From the NCBI GenBank assembly GCA_037443765.1, contig JBBINS010000093.1:1-11718 (forward strand): 11,718 nucleotides of DNA, in the 5' to 3' direction. The first letter of the stretch is position 1. The number at the start of each line of letters is the position of its first letter. The translations under genes and the position numbers were made by a program. Below the pieces are notes generated by a model. That model saw nothing but the letters and a program-made list of their open reading frames with translations, did no database searches and was not told the DNA's origin. Shown in pieces: positions 5,375 to 11,718 of the stretch. The stretch comes from CAIKZZ01 sp037443765 (GTDB taxonomy: Bacteria; Pseudomonadota; Gammaproteobacteria; Steroidobacterales; Steroidobacteraceae).

Positions 5375-8356
5375 CTAGTAGACCTCTCGCTCGTAGACTC
5401 GCGACGCGGGGCCTGGGAATACGCCGAAGGTCGCCATGCCCGTCGGACTGGAATTCGTGCCGGAAGTTGCATTCCAGAGGTACTGCAGCCAGGTCGGCGC
5501 GACGGCGGTGACGGTGAGGGCGCCGGAATTCCCCGCCCCAGGGGCTGCGAGCACGAGGTTGAAGCTGCCGGCCGACGGCGGCGATTTGAACCGCTGCGAC
5601 GACGTTGCCGCCGCTGCGCATCCCTGGCCGGAGGCGCCCGGGCTGCCCGTGTCGCGCACGCACGTCTCGCCGCTCGACAGGTTCTGCTGGTAGTTCGCGA
5701 AGCCCACCGTCACGCCAGTCGTGCACGAATCCTGCAGGTTGTCGACGAACCCCTGCGCGGTACTGAGGTAGTACTGGGCAGTCAGCGACATCGGCAGGTC
5801 CAGGAGTTCCGAGCCCGCGGCGTTCTGGAGCAGCAGCCGGCCGTAGTACTGGTTCGCGCCGGCGCTGAATGAGATCCCGGTCCCCGAGCCGAATGTCACG
5901 GCGTTCGATGCCGCGGCGCCGTCTTGGTCGATGACGTTGATCGCGAGCGCGATGTTGGCCGCGAACGGGGCTACCGCAGCGCCGCGCGCGAACGCAAGTC
6001 CGGTGCCGGCACTGAACGTGAGCGAGACGACCCCACCGCCGAGATCGGCGATCGCGGGGTCCGTCGTCGTGGCCGGCAGCCCCGACACGTTCAGCGTCGG
6101 GTTCGAGGGATTCGGTGTGTAGCTCCGACCGGTCAGCGAGCTGTTGGCCAGCCGCATGAGGGAGCCCGTGTAGTTCTGCGTCGTCGCGCCGCCGACCGCC
6201 AGCGCGGTCGCCGTGATCACCGGCGCGACGGTGTACGCGAAAGGCTGCCCGACGTACGTGAAGCCCGGAGTGGACGTGAAGCAGCCGGTACCGAACACCG
6301 GCGTATTCAGCGACACACCGAAGCTGCCGGGCACGAACCGGCCGACGTTTTCGCTGGTCGTGCCGGTGACGGAACCGCTGCCGAGGTAGCTCGTGACCGT
6401 CGGCGTGAGTGTGACGACGCCGACCTCGGGCCAGCTGAACGAGGTTCCGGTCGCGACGCCGCTCGCATAGCCGCCGAAGCTCCCGGACACCGAGGGGTTG
6501 TGTCCGGTCGTCGGCAGCACCAGGCTCGGCACCAGCGTGACGGTTGCCGGCGACGTCTCCTGGCCGAAATTGGGCGTGACCGCGCCCAAGTAGTTGCTCG
6601 CGGTCACGGTCGCCGAGAAGCTCGCACCGGCTGGCATGAACACCGCGCCGGAGGCAGTCGACGCTCCGGGGCTGTTCCCCGGCGCGGCCAACGACATCGC
6701 GCAGCTGCCGGCTGCGTAGGTCGTGCACTTGACGTTCGACAGCGCGAGCGACGCCGGCTGCACCACGAACTGGCTGCTGCCGAGCATGTAGTTCCCCGAG
6801 GAGGAGCCACTGCCGAGCGGAATGCCGTAGCGCGCGTACAGCGTCACCTGCCCGGCGTCCGAATAGGTCAGGCTGATCGGCGCCTCGCCGTTCGCGGTCG
6901 AGAACTTGAGCGGTACGGACGTGTAGCTGGCGACGCCGGAAGCCGGATTCGCGGCGATGCTGGTGGTCGTGCCGTTGTTCGTGACGCTGAAGGTCTGTCC
7001 GCTGACGCAGGTGGTCGGGTTGTTGCACTGATAGGCGAGGCCCACGCTGGCCGTCGTGCCGCTGGCGAACGCTGTCGTACACGCGCCGGTCTTGGTGTCG
7101 GTGCGGATCGCCTGCAGCGCGAGGGTCTGCGCACCGGTCCCGGCGGCCGACGACAGTCCCGCGATCCGGGTGCCGATCGTGGTCGCGACGTTGCTGCCGT
7201 TGGTGATCTGGAAACCCGTCGGCGCGAAGGTGATCGCACCGTCCTCCGAGGCGAGGGCGCCGCCGGATTTCGCGGTGATCGAGCCGTCGACGACGTTGAT
7301 CGTGACCGTCTCGGGGTACGTGTCGCGCAGCGCCAGCACGACCGCGCCGTTGTCCGAGGTCGAGTAGGTGTAGCTCGCGCTGCCGCTGTTCGATGCGCCG
7401 GCGACGAAGGTGCCGGAGCCGCTCGTCAGCGCCCAGTCGCCGTGCCCGGTGCTCGTGCTGAGCGTGATCGTGTCGGTGGTGCCGACGGCGGCATGGGAAG
7501 AATTGTGGGCCGTGATCGTGACTGGCAGCGGCTGGCAGTTGACCGCGGTGCCGGACGACGACACTGCATAGTGGTCCGGCGTCGCCGCGCCGGTGGTGAA
7601 CGTCGCGATCGCTGCCGTCCACTGCGAGAACGAGGCGTTGCCTGTGAACGTGATGCTCTGCGTGCCCGTCGCGCTCGTGATCTTGTCGGCGGCCGAGCCC
7701 GCCGCGTCGCCGTTGTTGACGAGCTGCACGCCGCGTTGGGTGTAGCCCGTCGACGCCGTGATGGAGCTGTAGTTGCTCACGGGCGACAGCAGGCTGAATC
7801 CGGTTACGACGAGTTCGCTGGCGTTCGTCGTCGTGGCGGTGGTCGAGACGGTCGCTGTGTTCGCGGTGCCGTTGACCGCGTTGCGGCGGTCCACGGTACC
7901 GACGCCCGAATACTCCATTGCGATGGCATCGATCTGCGAGTAGGAGTCGGGCAGCGTCAGCGTGAGCGCGAAGTTCGACGTGGTCGACCTGACCGGCGCG
8001 GAGTAGATCGCGATTCCGCCGTAACCGTTGTTCGGTCCGGTGACGCTGCTGGTGATGGTGGAATAGGTGTTTCCAGCGGAATCGGCGACGGTGGGAATCG
8101 CCGCCGACGTATTGCCCGACCAGGTCCAGGCGACGACGATGATCGTGTTGCCGACGGTGGGCGCCTTCGTGAAGTTGGACGAGGTGATCGTGGCGCCGAG
8201 CGGCTGGTCCATCATCGGGAGGGACTGCACGAACGCGATCTGGCCGAGCGCGGACGGCGCGCCCAGCGCGAGGGCGAGCAGCACGAGGATGCGGCGCCAG
8301 CTCGAGCGGCGCGAGCCGGGCACGGGAGTCGGCACGGGGTGGTCGTTCGCGAACAC
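5375..8356 (-). CDS. Secreted MshQ-like surface protein with C-terminal DUF6701 region
   Basis: A 993-residue exported protein related to MSHA pilus biogenesis protein MshQ. A signal peptide is clear: basic SRRSSWRR, hydrophobic ILVLLALALGA, and a likely cut after Gly38 (SALG/Q). Residues about 39-255 look like a beta-sandwich domain of the kind found at the start of bacterial surface proteins (ADSAGNTYSTI, AMEYSGVGTVD, ASELVVTGFS). The remainder, from PDHYAVSSSGTAVNC onward, follows the MshQ/DUF6701 pattern: VTITAHNSSHAAV, GDWALTSGSG, and near the end YYGRLLLQNAAGSELLDLPM (from residue 837) and the terminus VYEREVY. Ten cysteines could form disulfides. The protein is Ser/Thr/Gly/Ala-rich, typical of extracellular proteins. 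No pilin, secretin or other msh gene is in the window, so a pilus role is uncertain; it may be an orphan adhesin. The GTG at 8356 is preferred to TTG at 8365 because the latter sits only 2 nt from the Shine-Dalgarno. Confidence 0.88.
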   Translation of the reverse strand: MFANDHPVPTPVPGSRRSSWRRILVLLALALGAPSALGQIAFVQSLPMMDQPLGATITSSNFTKAPTVGNTIIVVAWTWSGNTSAAIPTVADSAGNTYSTITSSVTGPNNGYGGIAIYSAPVRSTTSNFALTLTLPDSYSQIDAIAMEYSGVGTVDRRNAVNGTANTATVSTTATTTNASELVVTGFSLLSPVSNYSSITASTGYTQRGVQLVNNGDAAGSAADKITSATGTQSITFTGNASFSQWTAAIATFTTGAATPDHYAVSSSGTAVNCQPLPVTITAHNSSHAAVGTTDTITLSTSTGHGDWALTSGSGTFVAGASNSGSASYTYSTSDNGAVVLALRDTYPETVTINVVDGSITAKSGGALASEDGAITFAPTGFQITNGSNVATTIGTRIAGLSSAAGTGAQTLALQAIRTDTKTGACTTAFASGTTASVGLAYQCNNPTTCVSGQTFSVTNNGTTTSIAANPASGVASYTSVPLKFSTANGEAPISLTYSDAGQVTLYARYGIPLGSGSSSGNYMLGSSQFVVQPASLALSNVKCTTYAAGSCAMSLAAPGNSPGASTASGAVFMPAGASFSATVTASNYLGAVTPNFGQETSPATVTLVPSLVLPTTGHNPSVSGSFGGYASGVATGTSFSWPEVGVVTLTPTVTSYLGSGSVTGTTSENVGRFVPGSFGVSLNTPVFGTGCFTSTPGFTYVGQPFAYTVAPVITATALAVGGATTQNYTGSLMRLANSSLTGRSYTPNPSNPTLNVSGLPATTTDPAIADLGGGVVSLTFSAGTGLAFARGAAVAPFAANIALAINVIDQDGAAASNAVTFGSGTGISFSAGANQYYGRLLLQNAAGSELLDLPMSLTAQYYLSTAQGFVDNLQDSCTTGVTVGFANYQQNLSSGETCVRDTGSPGASGQGCAAAATSSQRFKSPPSAGSFNLVLAAPGAGNSGALTVTAVAPTWLQYLWNATSGTNSSPTGMATFGVFPGPASRVYEREVY

Positions 8357-8367
8357 GGAGCTCAATT

Positions 8368-8372
8368 CTCCT
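8368..8372 (-). promoter_or_regulatory. Ribosome binding site of the MshQ-like gene
   Basis: AGGAG on the minus strand lies 11 nt before GTG at 8356 and 2 nt before TTG at 8365. The first spacing is a little long and the second too short for normal initiation. GTG is therefore favoured, but the start is not settled. Confidence 0.5.
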
Positions 8373-8398
8373 GATGGACAACCGATCGGCGGATCCGT

Positions 8399-8467
8399 CG
8401 GCTTGCCGTCCGGGCGGACGGACGCGCGGGGGCGGTGCCGCCGGAGTCACGCGCGCCCGGCAAGCCG
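8399..8467. repeat. Nested inverted repeats in the MshQ-like leader
   Basis: CGGCTTGCCG (8399-8408) and CGGCAAGCCG (8458-8467) are perfect 10-bp inverted copies 49 bp apart. Between them lie two smaller perfect hairpins: a 6-bp stem with a GGGC loop (8406-8421, overlapping the first arm by 3 bases) and a 4-bp GC stem (8431-8442). All would sit in the 5' leader of the MshQ-like mRNA if it starts near 8502. The leader could be structured or regulatory, but high GC makes hairpins frequent. Confidence 0.35.
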
Positions 8468-8508
8468 TCGGTTCCCGGCCCGACGGTCGCGGCAGGGCCG
8501 TGCCCAGT

Positions 8509-8535
8509 AGATCGGCGGTCCGCAGCCGTTCTTTA
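8509..8535 (-). promoter_or_regulatory. Sigma-28 (FliA)-like promoter for the MshQ-like gene
   Basis: On the minus strand TAAAGAAC (8535-8528) is followed by an 11-bp spacer and GCCGATCT (8516-8509). The enterobacterial FliA consensus is TAAAGTTT, 11 bp, GCCGATAA. The match is 5/8 at -35, including the key TAAA, 6/8 at -10, and exact in spacing. It is the only TAAAG in this otherwise GC-rich gap and lies just downstream of the aminotransferase terminator-like palindrome. Transcription would start near 8502, leaving a leader of about 145 nt. Confidence 0.45.
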
Positions 8536-8542
8536 GCGGCAT

Positions 8543-8558
8543 CGGCGGCGCGCCGCCG
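8543..8558 (-). terminator. GC palindrome after the aminotransferase gene, possible terminator
   Basis: CGGCGGCGCGCCGCCG is a perfect 16-nt palindrome (6-bp stem with a CGCG loop) that begins 18 nt past the aminotransferase stop on the minus strand. No T-tract follows. Its place between a stop codon and a candidate promoter suits a transcript end, but the assignment is tentative. Confidence 0.3.
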
Positions 8559-8576
8559 CCGTCGGTGCGCCGGGCG

Positions 8577-9755
8577 TCAGCGGCCCGGCAGCCAACCGGC
8601 AATCCGGGCGCACGCGTCGCGCAGGCGGTCCACGGGCTGCGTCAGACCGACGCGGACGCAATCGGCGACACTCGCGCCGAAGGCGTCGCCGGGAACCACC
8701 GCGACACCCGCCTCGTCGAGCAGCCGGTTCGCAAATGCGCCGCCCGCGAGGCCCGTCGCCGAGACGTCGACCAGCACGAACATGCCGCCGGCTGGCCGGA
8801 ATGGCCTCAGCAGCTGGCACTGGTCGAGCCCTTCGAGCAGCGCGTCGCGGCGTTCCCGGTAAACGTCGCGCAGCGTCGCGCAGACGTCCTGCGGGCCGGT
8901 GAGCGCGGCGAGAGCCGCATCCTGGACGAATGGCGGGGAGCCGAACAGTTCGGCCTGCGCGAGCGCGCCGAGGTGCCCGGCGAGGTCTCGCGGGCCGATG
9001 GCCCACCCGAGTCGCCACCCGGTCATCGCGTGCGACTTCGACAGGCTGTCGACGACGACGACCTGGTCGGCGAGCGCCGCCACCGACGCCGGCGACGCGT
9101 GCGCCTTGTCGAATGTGATCTCGCCGTAGACCTCGTCCGACACCAGCCACGCACCGCGCCGGGCGCAGAGGTCGGCGAGCCGCGCCACGTCCGTCGCCTC
9201 GGGAATGAACCCGCTCGGGTTGTTCGGCGTATTGAGGAGCACCGCTCGCGTCCGCGTGCTGAACGCCCGCTCGAGTCCTTCGAGATCGAGCGCGAATCCG
9301 CCTCCGGCGCGCAGGCTGACCGCCACGGGCGTCGCGCCGGTGGCGCCGACCACCGCCTCGTAGGTTGCGTAGATCGGCTCGAGGATGATGACCTCGTCGC
9401 CGGGACCGGCGAGGCACTGCATGGCACTGAAGAGCGCGCACTGCGCGCCGGGGAACACGACGACCTGATCGGCCGTCACGCGCGTGCCGTAGCGGCGCCT
9501 CGCGCGGTCGGCGATCGCGCCGCGCAGGGCAGAGTCGCCGGCGATCGGCGCGTAGTGCGTGCGTCCGGCATCGAGGCTCTGATGCGCGGCCGTGACGACG
9601 TGCGGCGGTGTCGCGAGATCGACATCCCCGACGGTCAGCTCGATGACGTCGGCCCCGGCGGCGCGCATCGCCGCCGCGCGGTCGCTGACCGCCCATCCGG
9701 TCGAGCCGCGGGTGGCGATCGCGCGGGTCCTGGCGGCGAAGCGAGGCGCGGCCAT
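8577..9755 (-). CDS. PLP-dependent class I/II aminotransferase, AruH-like (arginine:pyruvate transaminase type)
   Basis: A 392-residue cytoplasmic fold-type I aminotransferase. Lys240 in SLSKSHAMTGWRLGW is the PLP Schiff-base lysine; Asn179 (NTPNNPSG), Asp207 and Tyr210 (SDEVY) are the usual cofactor contacts. Resemblance to Pseudomonas aeruginosa AruH, which moves the alpha-amino group of arginine to pyruvate, is striking from memory: GAQCALFSAMQCL, EPIYATYEAV, SPASVAALAD, LFGSPPFVQDAA, RPAGGMFVLVD. Length also agrees (AruH about 393). The aruI decarboxylase partner of the Pseudomonas pathway is not in the window, so the substrate is not proven; another amino acid is possible. The ATG at 9755 matches the AruH N-terminus best; ATG 9776 and GTG 9794 are in-frame alternatives, and none has a strong Shine-Dalgarno. 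It follows the M20 gene by about 120 bp and may share its transcript. Confidence 0.93.
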   Translation of the reverse strand: MAAPRFAARTRAIATRGSTGWAVSDRAAAMRAAGADVIELTVGDVDLATPPHVVTAAHQSLDAGRTHYAPIAGDSALRGAIADRARRRYGTRVTADQVVVFPGAQCALFSAMQCLAGPGDEVIILEPIYATYEAVVGATGATPVAVSLRAGGGFALDLEGLERAFSTRTRAVLLNTPNNPSGFIPEATDVARLADLCARRGAWLVSDEVYGEITFDKAHASPASVAALADQVVVVDSLSKSHAMTGWRLGWAIGPRDLAGHLGALAQAELFGSPPFVQDAALAALTGPQDVCATLRDVYRERRDALLEGLDQCQLLRPFRPAGGMFVLVDVSATGLAGGAFANRLLDEAGVAVVPGDAFGASVADCVRVGLTQPVDRLRDACARIAGWLPGR

Positions 9756-9818
9756 CCGTGATTGGGGCCGGCTCATCGCCACACGCCGCGGCACCCGCTG
9801 CCGACAGGTGTCCGCTCA

Positions 9819-9871
9819 GCGCGCACGATCGCGCGCGGCGCGCCGCTCGGTGACGGGGCAGCCGCCGGCGG
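9819..9871. other. Cluster of GC palindromes between the M20 and aminotransferase genes
   Basis: The 121-bp gap holds a 6-bp stem with 6-nt loop (GCGCGC-ACGATC-GCGCGC, 9819-9836), a perfect 12-nt palindrome (9835-9846) and a perfect 10-nt palindrome (9862-9871) just past the M20 stop. They might end or attenuate the M20 transcript. They may equally reflect base composition, since no T-tract accompanies them. Confidence 0.25.
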
Positions 9872-9876
9872 GCCGC

Positions 9877-11409
9877 TCACGCCAGCGCGTACAGGTACTC
9901 GACGAACGACGCGACTGCCCCGTCGAGGCCCTGCACCCTGGGGTTCGATGACTCGATCAGGTAGTACTCGTCGGGCGCGTGCGCGCCGGTGCCGTGACCG
10001 AGCCCGAAGTGCCCGGCCGGCAGGCTCAGGGGCGGGTTGGTGAACACGTAGCCGGGCCATGAGCCGGCGTGGCGCGGCCAGAGGAGCGGCTCGACGCCGA
10101 GCTTGCGGTACGTCGTGATCTGCGTCTGGATCAGCCGGCTCGCGAGATCGGTTTGCGTCGGGTCGTAGCCGCCGCTCATGTTCACTTCGATGTCGCCGAA
10201 GCCGCGCTTGGCGAGATGCGCCTTCAGCTTCGCGAGCGTGTCGGCCGCGGTCATGTCCGGCACGAGGCGCACGTCCAGCTTCGCGACGGCGCGGTGCGGC
10301 AGCACCGTCTTGCCGCCGGGCCCCGTGTAGCCGGCGACCAGGCCCTCGATGTTGATCGTCGGGCGCGACTCGAGAAGTTGTAGTCCTTCGATCCAGTTCG
10401 CGTCGTGGACCCAGTGGCCGACACCGAGCGACTTCTTGCGAACCTCCTCCGACGTCTTGGCCGCGTAGTCGGTGATCATCGCCTGCTGCGCCGGGGTCAG
10501 CGGCTTCGCCCTCTCGAAGAACCCCTCGACCGCCGGCGTGTGACCGTCCTTCTCGACAAGCGTATTGAGGGCCTGCACGAGGTGCCAGGTCGGCGAGTCG
10601 ACCATCGCCTCCAGGCTCGAGTGGACGTCGTGCCTCGGCCCTCGTCCCCACCTCTCGCCCGTCGAGACGAGTTCGAGCTCGATGACGCCCTTCGCGCCCA
10701 GCGAGACCTGCACGCCGCCGTCGCGGTCCTGCCCGGCCTCCGGCATGAAGACGCCGACGCACGTCTTGAGCGCGGCCATGACCTCGGCATTCAGCACGAC
10801 CTCGCCGAAGTGCGGCGAGCCGATCTCTTCCTCGCCCTCGCAGACGAGCACGAGGTTCACGGGCAGTTTCCTGCCGGCCGCCTTGAACGCCATGAGCGCG
10901 CTCAGGAAGGCGTTCTCGGGCCCCTTCTGGTTGACCGCCCCGCGGCCCATGCAGATCGTGCCGAGCCCGTCCTTCGGCACGAGGCGGCCCTCGAGCGGCG
11001 GCGAGCTCCACTCCTCGGGAACGAACTGCTTCACGTCGTACATGAAGTACACGCCGACCGTCGTCTTGGCGCCGGCGTCGATCCGTCCGAACACGCCGGG
11101 CTTGCCCGACGTGGGCACGAGCATGACGTCCGTGAAGCCCGCGTCACGCGCGAGCTTCGCCATGTACTCGGGACCCTGCGGGTAATTGCGATTCTCGGCG
11201 GCGATCGACGGCAGCGCGATCCAGTCCTGCAGCCGCTTCACGTTGACCGCGTGCATCTTCGGGATCTCGGCGAGCACCGCGTCCCTGCCCGCCGGCGTCC
11301 GGGACGTCGCGGCGAAGATCGTGCCCGGTACGGCCGCGATCGCGACGCCGGATACGGCGCCCTGCACGAACTCACGACGGCTGAGGCCTTGGTCGGTCGG
11401 TCCGGTCAT
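9877..11409 (-). CDS. Tat-exported M20-family peptidase-like protein with altered metal ligands
   Basis: A 510-residue M20/M25/M40 metallopeptidase-fold protein with a twin-arginine signal (SRREFVQG, residues 10-17, then a hydrophobic stretch and an FAA/T cut near residue 34), so it is probably periplasmic and exported folded. The fold is clear from MYDVKQF, GRGAVNQKGPENAF, CEGEEEIGSP, the dimerisation-domain region with His263, and GAHAPDEYYLIES near the end. M20 enzymes use His, bridging Asp, Glu base plus Glu, Asp, and His. Here these positions read Met123, Asn160, Glu194/Glu195, probably Glu224, and His477. Asp125, two residues after the first ligand, is kept. Peptidase activity is therefore doubtful or needs different metal binding. 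The ATG at 11409 has a strong Shine-Dalgarno (AGGGGGA, 7-nt spacing). The aminotransferase gene follows on the same strand. Confidence 0.92.
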   Translation of the reverse strand: MTGPTDQGLSRREFVQGAVSGVAIAAVPGTIFAATSRTPAGRDAVLAEIPKMHAVNVKRLQDWIALPSIAAENRNYPQGPEYMAKLARDAGFTDVMLVPTSGKPGVFGRIDAGAKTTVGVYFMYDVKQFVPEEWSSPPLEGRLVPKDGLGTICMGRGAVNQKGPENAFLSALMAFKAAGRKLPVNLVLVCEGEEEIGSPHFGEVVLNAEVMAALKTCVGVFMPEAGQDRDGGVQVSLGAKGVIELELVSTGERWGRGPRHDVHSSLEAMVDSPTWHLVQALNTLVEKDGHTPAVEGFFERAKPLTPAQQAMITDYAAKTSEEVRKKSLGVGHWVHDANWIEGLQLLESRPTINIEGLVAGYTGPGGKTVLPHRAVAKLDVRLVPDMTAADTLAKLKAHLAKRGFGDIEVNMSGGYDPTQTDLASRLIQTQITTYRKLGVEPLLWPRHAGSWPGYVFTNPPLSLPAGHFGLGHGTGAHAPDEYYLIESSNPRVQGLDGAVASFVEYLYALA

Positions 11410-11718
11410 GGTTGATTCCCCCTCGGGCCCGTTACGTTATGTCGATCGATACTACCATCGGCGTCGGCGTCGAACGCGCCACCACCCGGGACGGCTCTCG
11501 CTGTCCAACACCGGTGGCCGCTGCGTCCGGGCGTCGCGTGCCCGCCGGCTCGGCCGCAAGGCGACCCTCCGGTCCTGTTCCGGCCAGGTAGCGTGCGGTG
11601 TGCCCGGGCACCGACCACCGCGGTGATCGGCAGCTTCGCGCTCTTAAACACAGCGTTCTAAGGAATGCAGCATAGTCTTCGCAGTACTCGATTCGGCCGA
11701 AGCCGGTGGTCGAAGCAG
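11410..11718. other. Non-coding right edge upstream of the M20 gene
   Basis: No convincing gene is seen in these 309 bases. The two overlapping ORFs are Arg/Gly/Pro-rich, match no recognised family, and one starts on GTG without a Shine-Dalgarno. The M20 promoter should be here on the minus strand. TAGTAT (11454-11449) could be a -10, but no matching -35 lies 16-18 bp upstream. An 8-bp palindrome TCGATCGA (11442-11449) and a 10-bp palindrome TTCGGCCGAA (11692-11701) are present. Bases about 11640-11690 are noticeably less GC-rich and may hold a promoter for a gene beyond the edge. Confidence 0.5.

Noticed and set aside
5272..5472. N-terminal extension of the RsbQ-type hydrolase up to 348 residues
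   Set aside because: It would reach back into the MshQ-like gene, adds Arg/Ser-rich sequence absent from the family, and includes the candidate promoter.
5924..8374. Long plus-strand ORF (816 residues) and a minus-strand 1039-residue ORF at 5331-8450 overlapping the MshQ-like gene
   Set aside because: Both are Arg-rich with no domain, and they run antisense or out of frame to a gene with a signal peptide and family motifs. They arise from the scarcity of stop codons at high GC.
8565..9761. Plus-strand ORF of 398 residues opposite the aminotransferase
   Set aside because: It is antisense to a complete PLP enzyme, is Arg/Asp-rich, and has no family motif.
10405..11415. Plus-strand ORF of 336 residues opposite the M20 gene
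   Set aside because: It is a composition shadow; the minus strand carries a Tat signal, a strong Shine-Dalgarno and M20 motifs.
11406..11651. Small minus-strand ORF of 81 residues upstream of the M20 gene
   Set aside because: It has a GTG start without a Shine-Dalgarno, low-complexity composition and no family resemblance, and it overlaps the M20 ribosome binding site.
11692..11701. TTCGGCCGAA palindrome at the right edge, considered as part of an attachment site or tRNA end
   Set aside because: It has no tRNA-like arms, no repeat partner in the window and no integrase nearby.

Overview
The window is GC-rich DNA from a proteobacterium. A betaproteobacterium, probably of the order Burkholderiales, is the best guess. 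The guess rests on the chemoreceptor signalling domain, a DUF6701/MshQ-type surface protein, an AruH-like aminotransferase, and strong G/C bias at third codon positions. No rRNA, tRNA, CRISPR array, transposase or phage gene was seen. Many long antisense ORFs are present, but they are shadows expected at this base composition.

Layout: the left edge (1-918, + strand) is the C-terminal signalling half of a methyl-accepting chemotaxis protein whose start lies outside the window. Every other gene is on the minus strand. In transcription order (right to left) these are a Tat-exported M20-family peptidase-like protein (9877-11409), an AruH-like PLP aminotransferase (8577-9755), a large secreted MshQ/DUF6701 protein (5375-8356), an RsbQ-type alpha/beta hydrolase (4426-5271), a soluble four-PAS hybrid histidine kinase with a C-terminal receiver (1394-4222), and a small Hpt phosphotransfer protein (988-1401). 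The Hpt start codon overlaps the kinase stop by 8 nt. The chemoreceptor and hpt genes converge, 69 bp apart.

The most interesting unit is hydrolase, PAS kinase, Hpt. The hydrolase matches Bacillus RsbQ in length and in catalytic-triad positions. RsbQ works with the PAS domain of RsbP to sense energy stress, and hydrolase-PAS modules are known with other outputs. Here the partner appears to be a multi-PAS hybrid kinase that would pass phosphate from His to Asp to a separate and rather degenerate Hpt. The final response regulator is not in the window, so the output is unknown.

Three other points deserve attention. A sigma-28 (FliA)-like promoter lies upstream of the MshQ-like gene, which would tie this surface protein to the motility regulon. 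The M20 protein has Met and Asn where the family's first His and bridging Asp metal ligands normally sit. The DUF6701 protein stands alone, away from any visible MSHA pilus genes. The peptidase and aminotransferase may be one transcription unit that releases and transaminates amino acids, but this is inferred from adjacency only.
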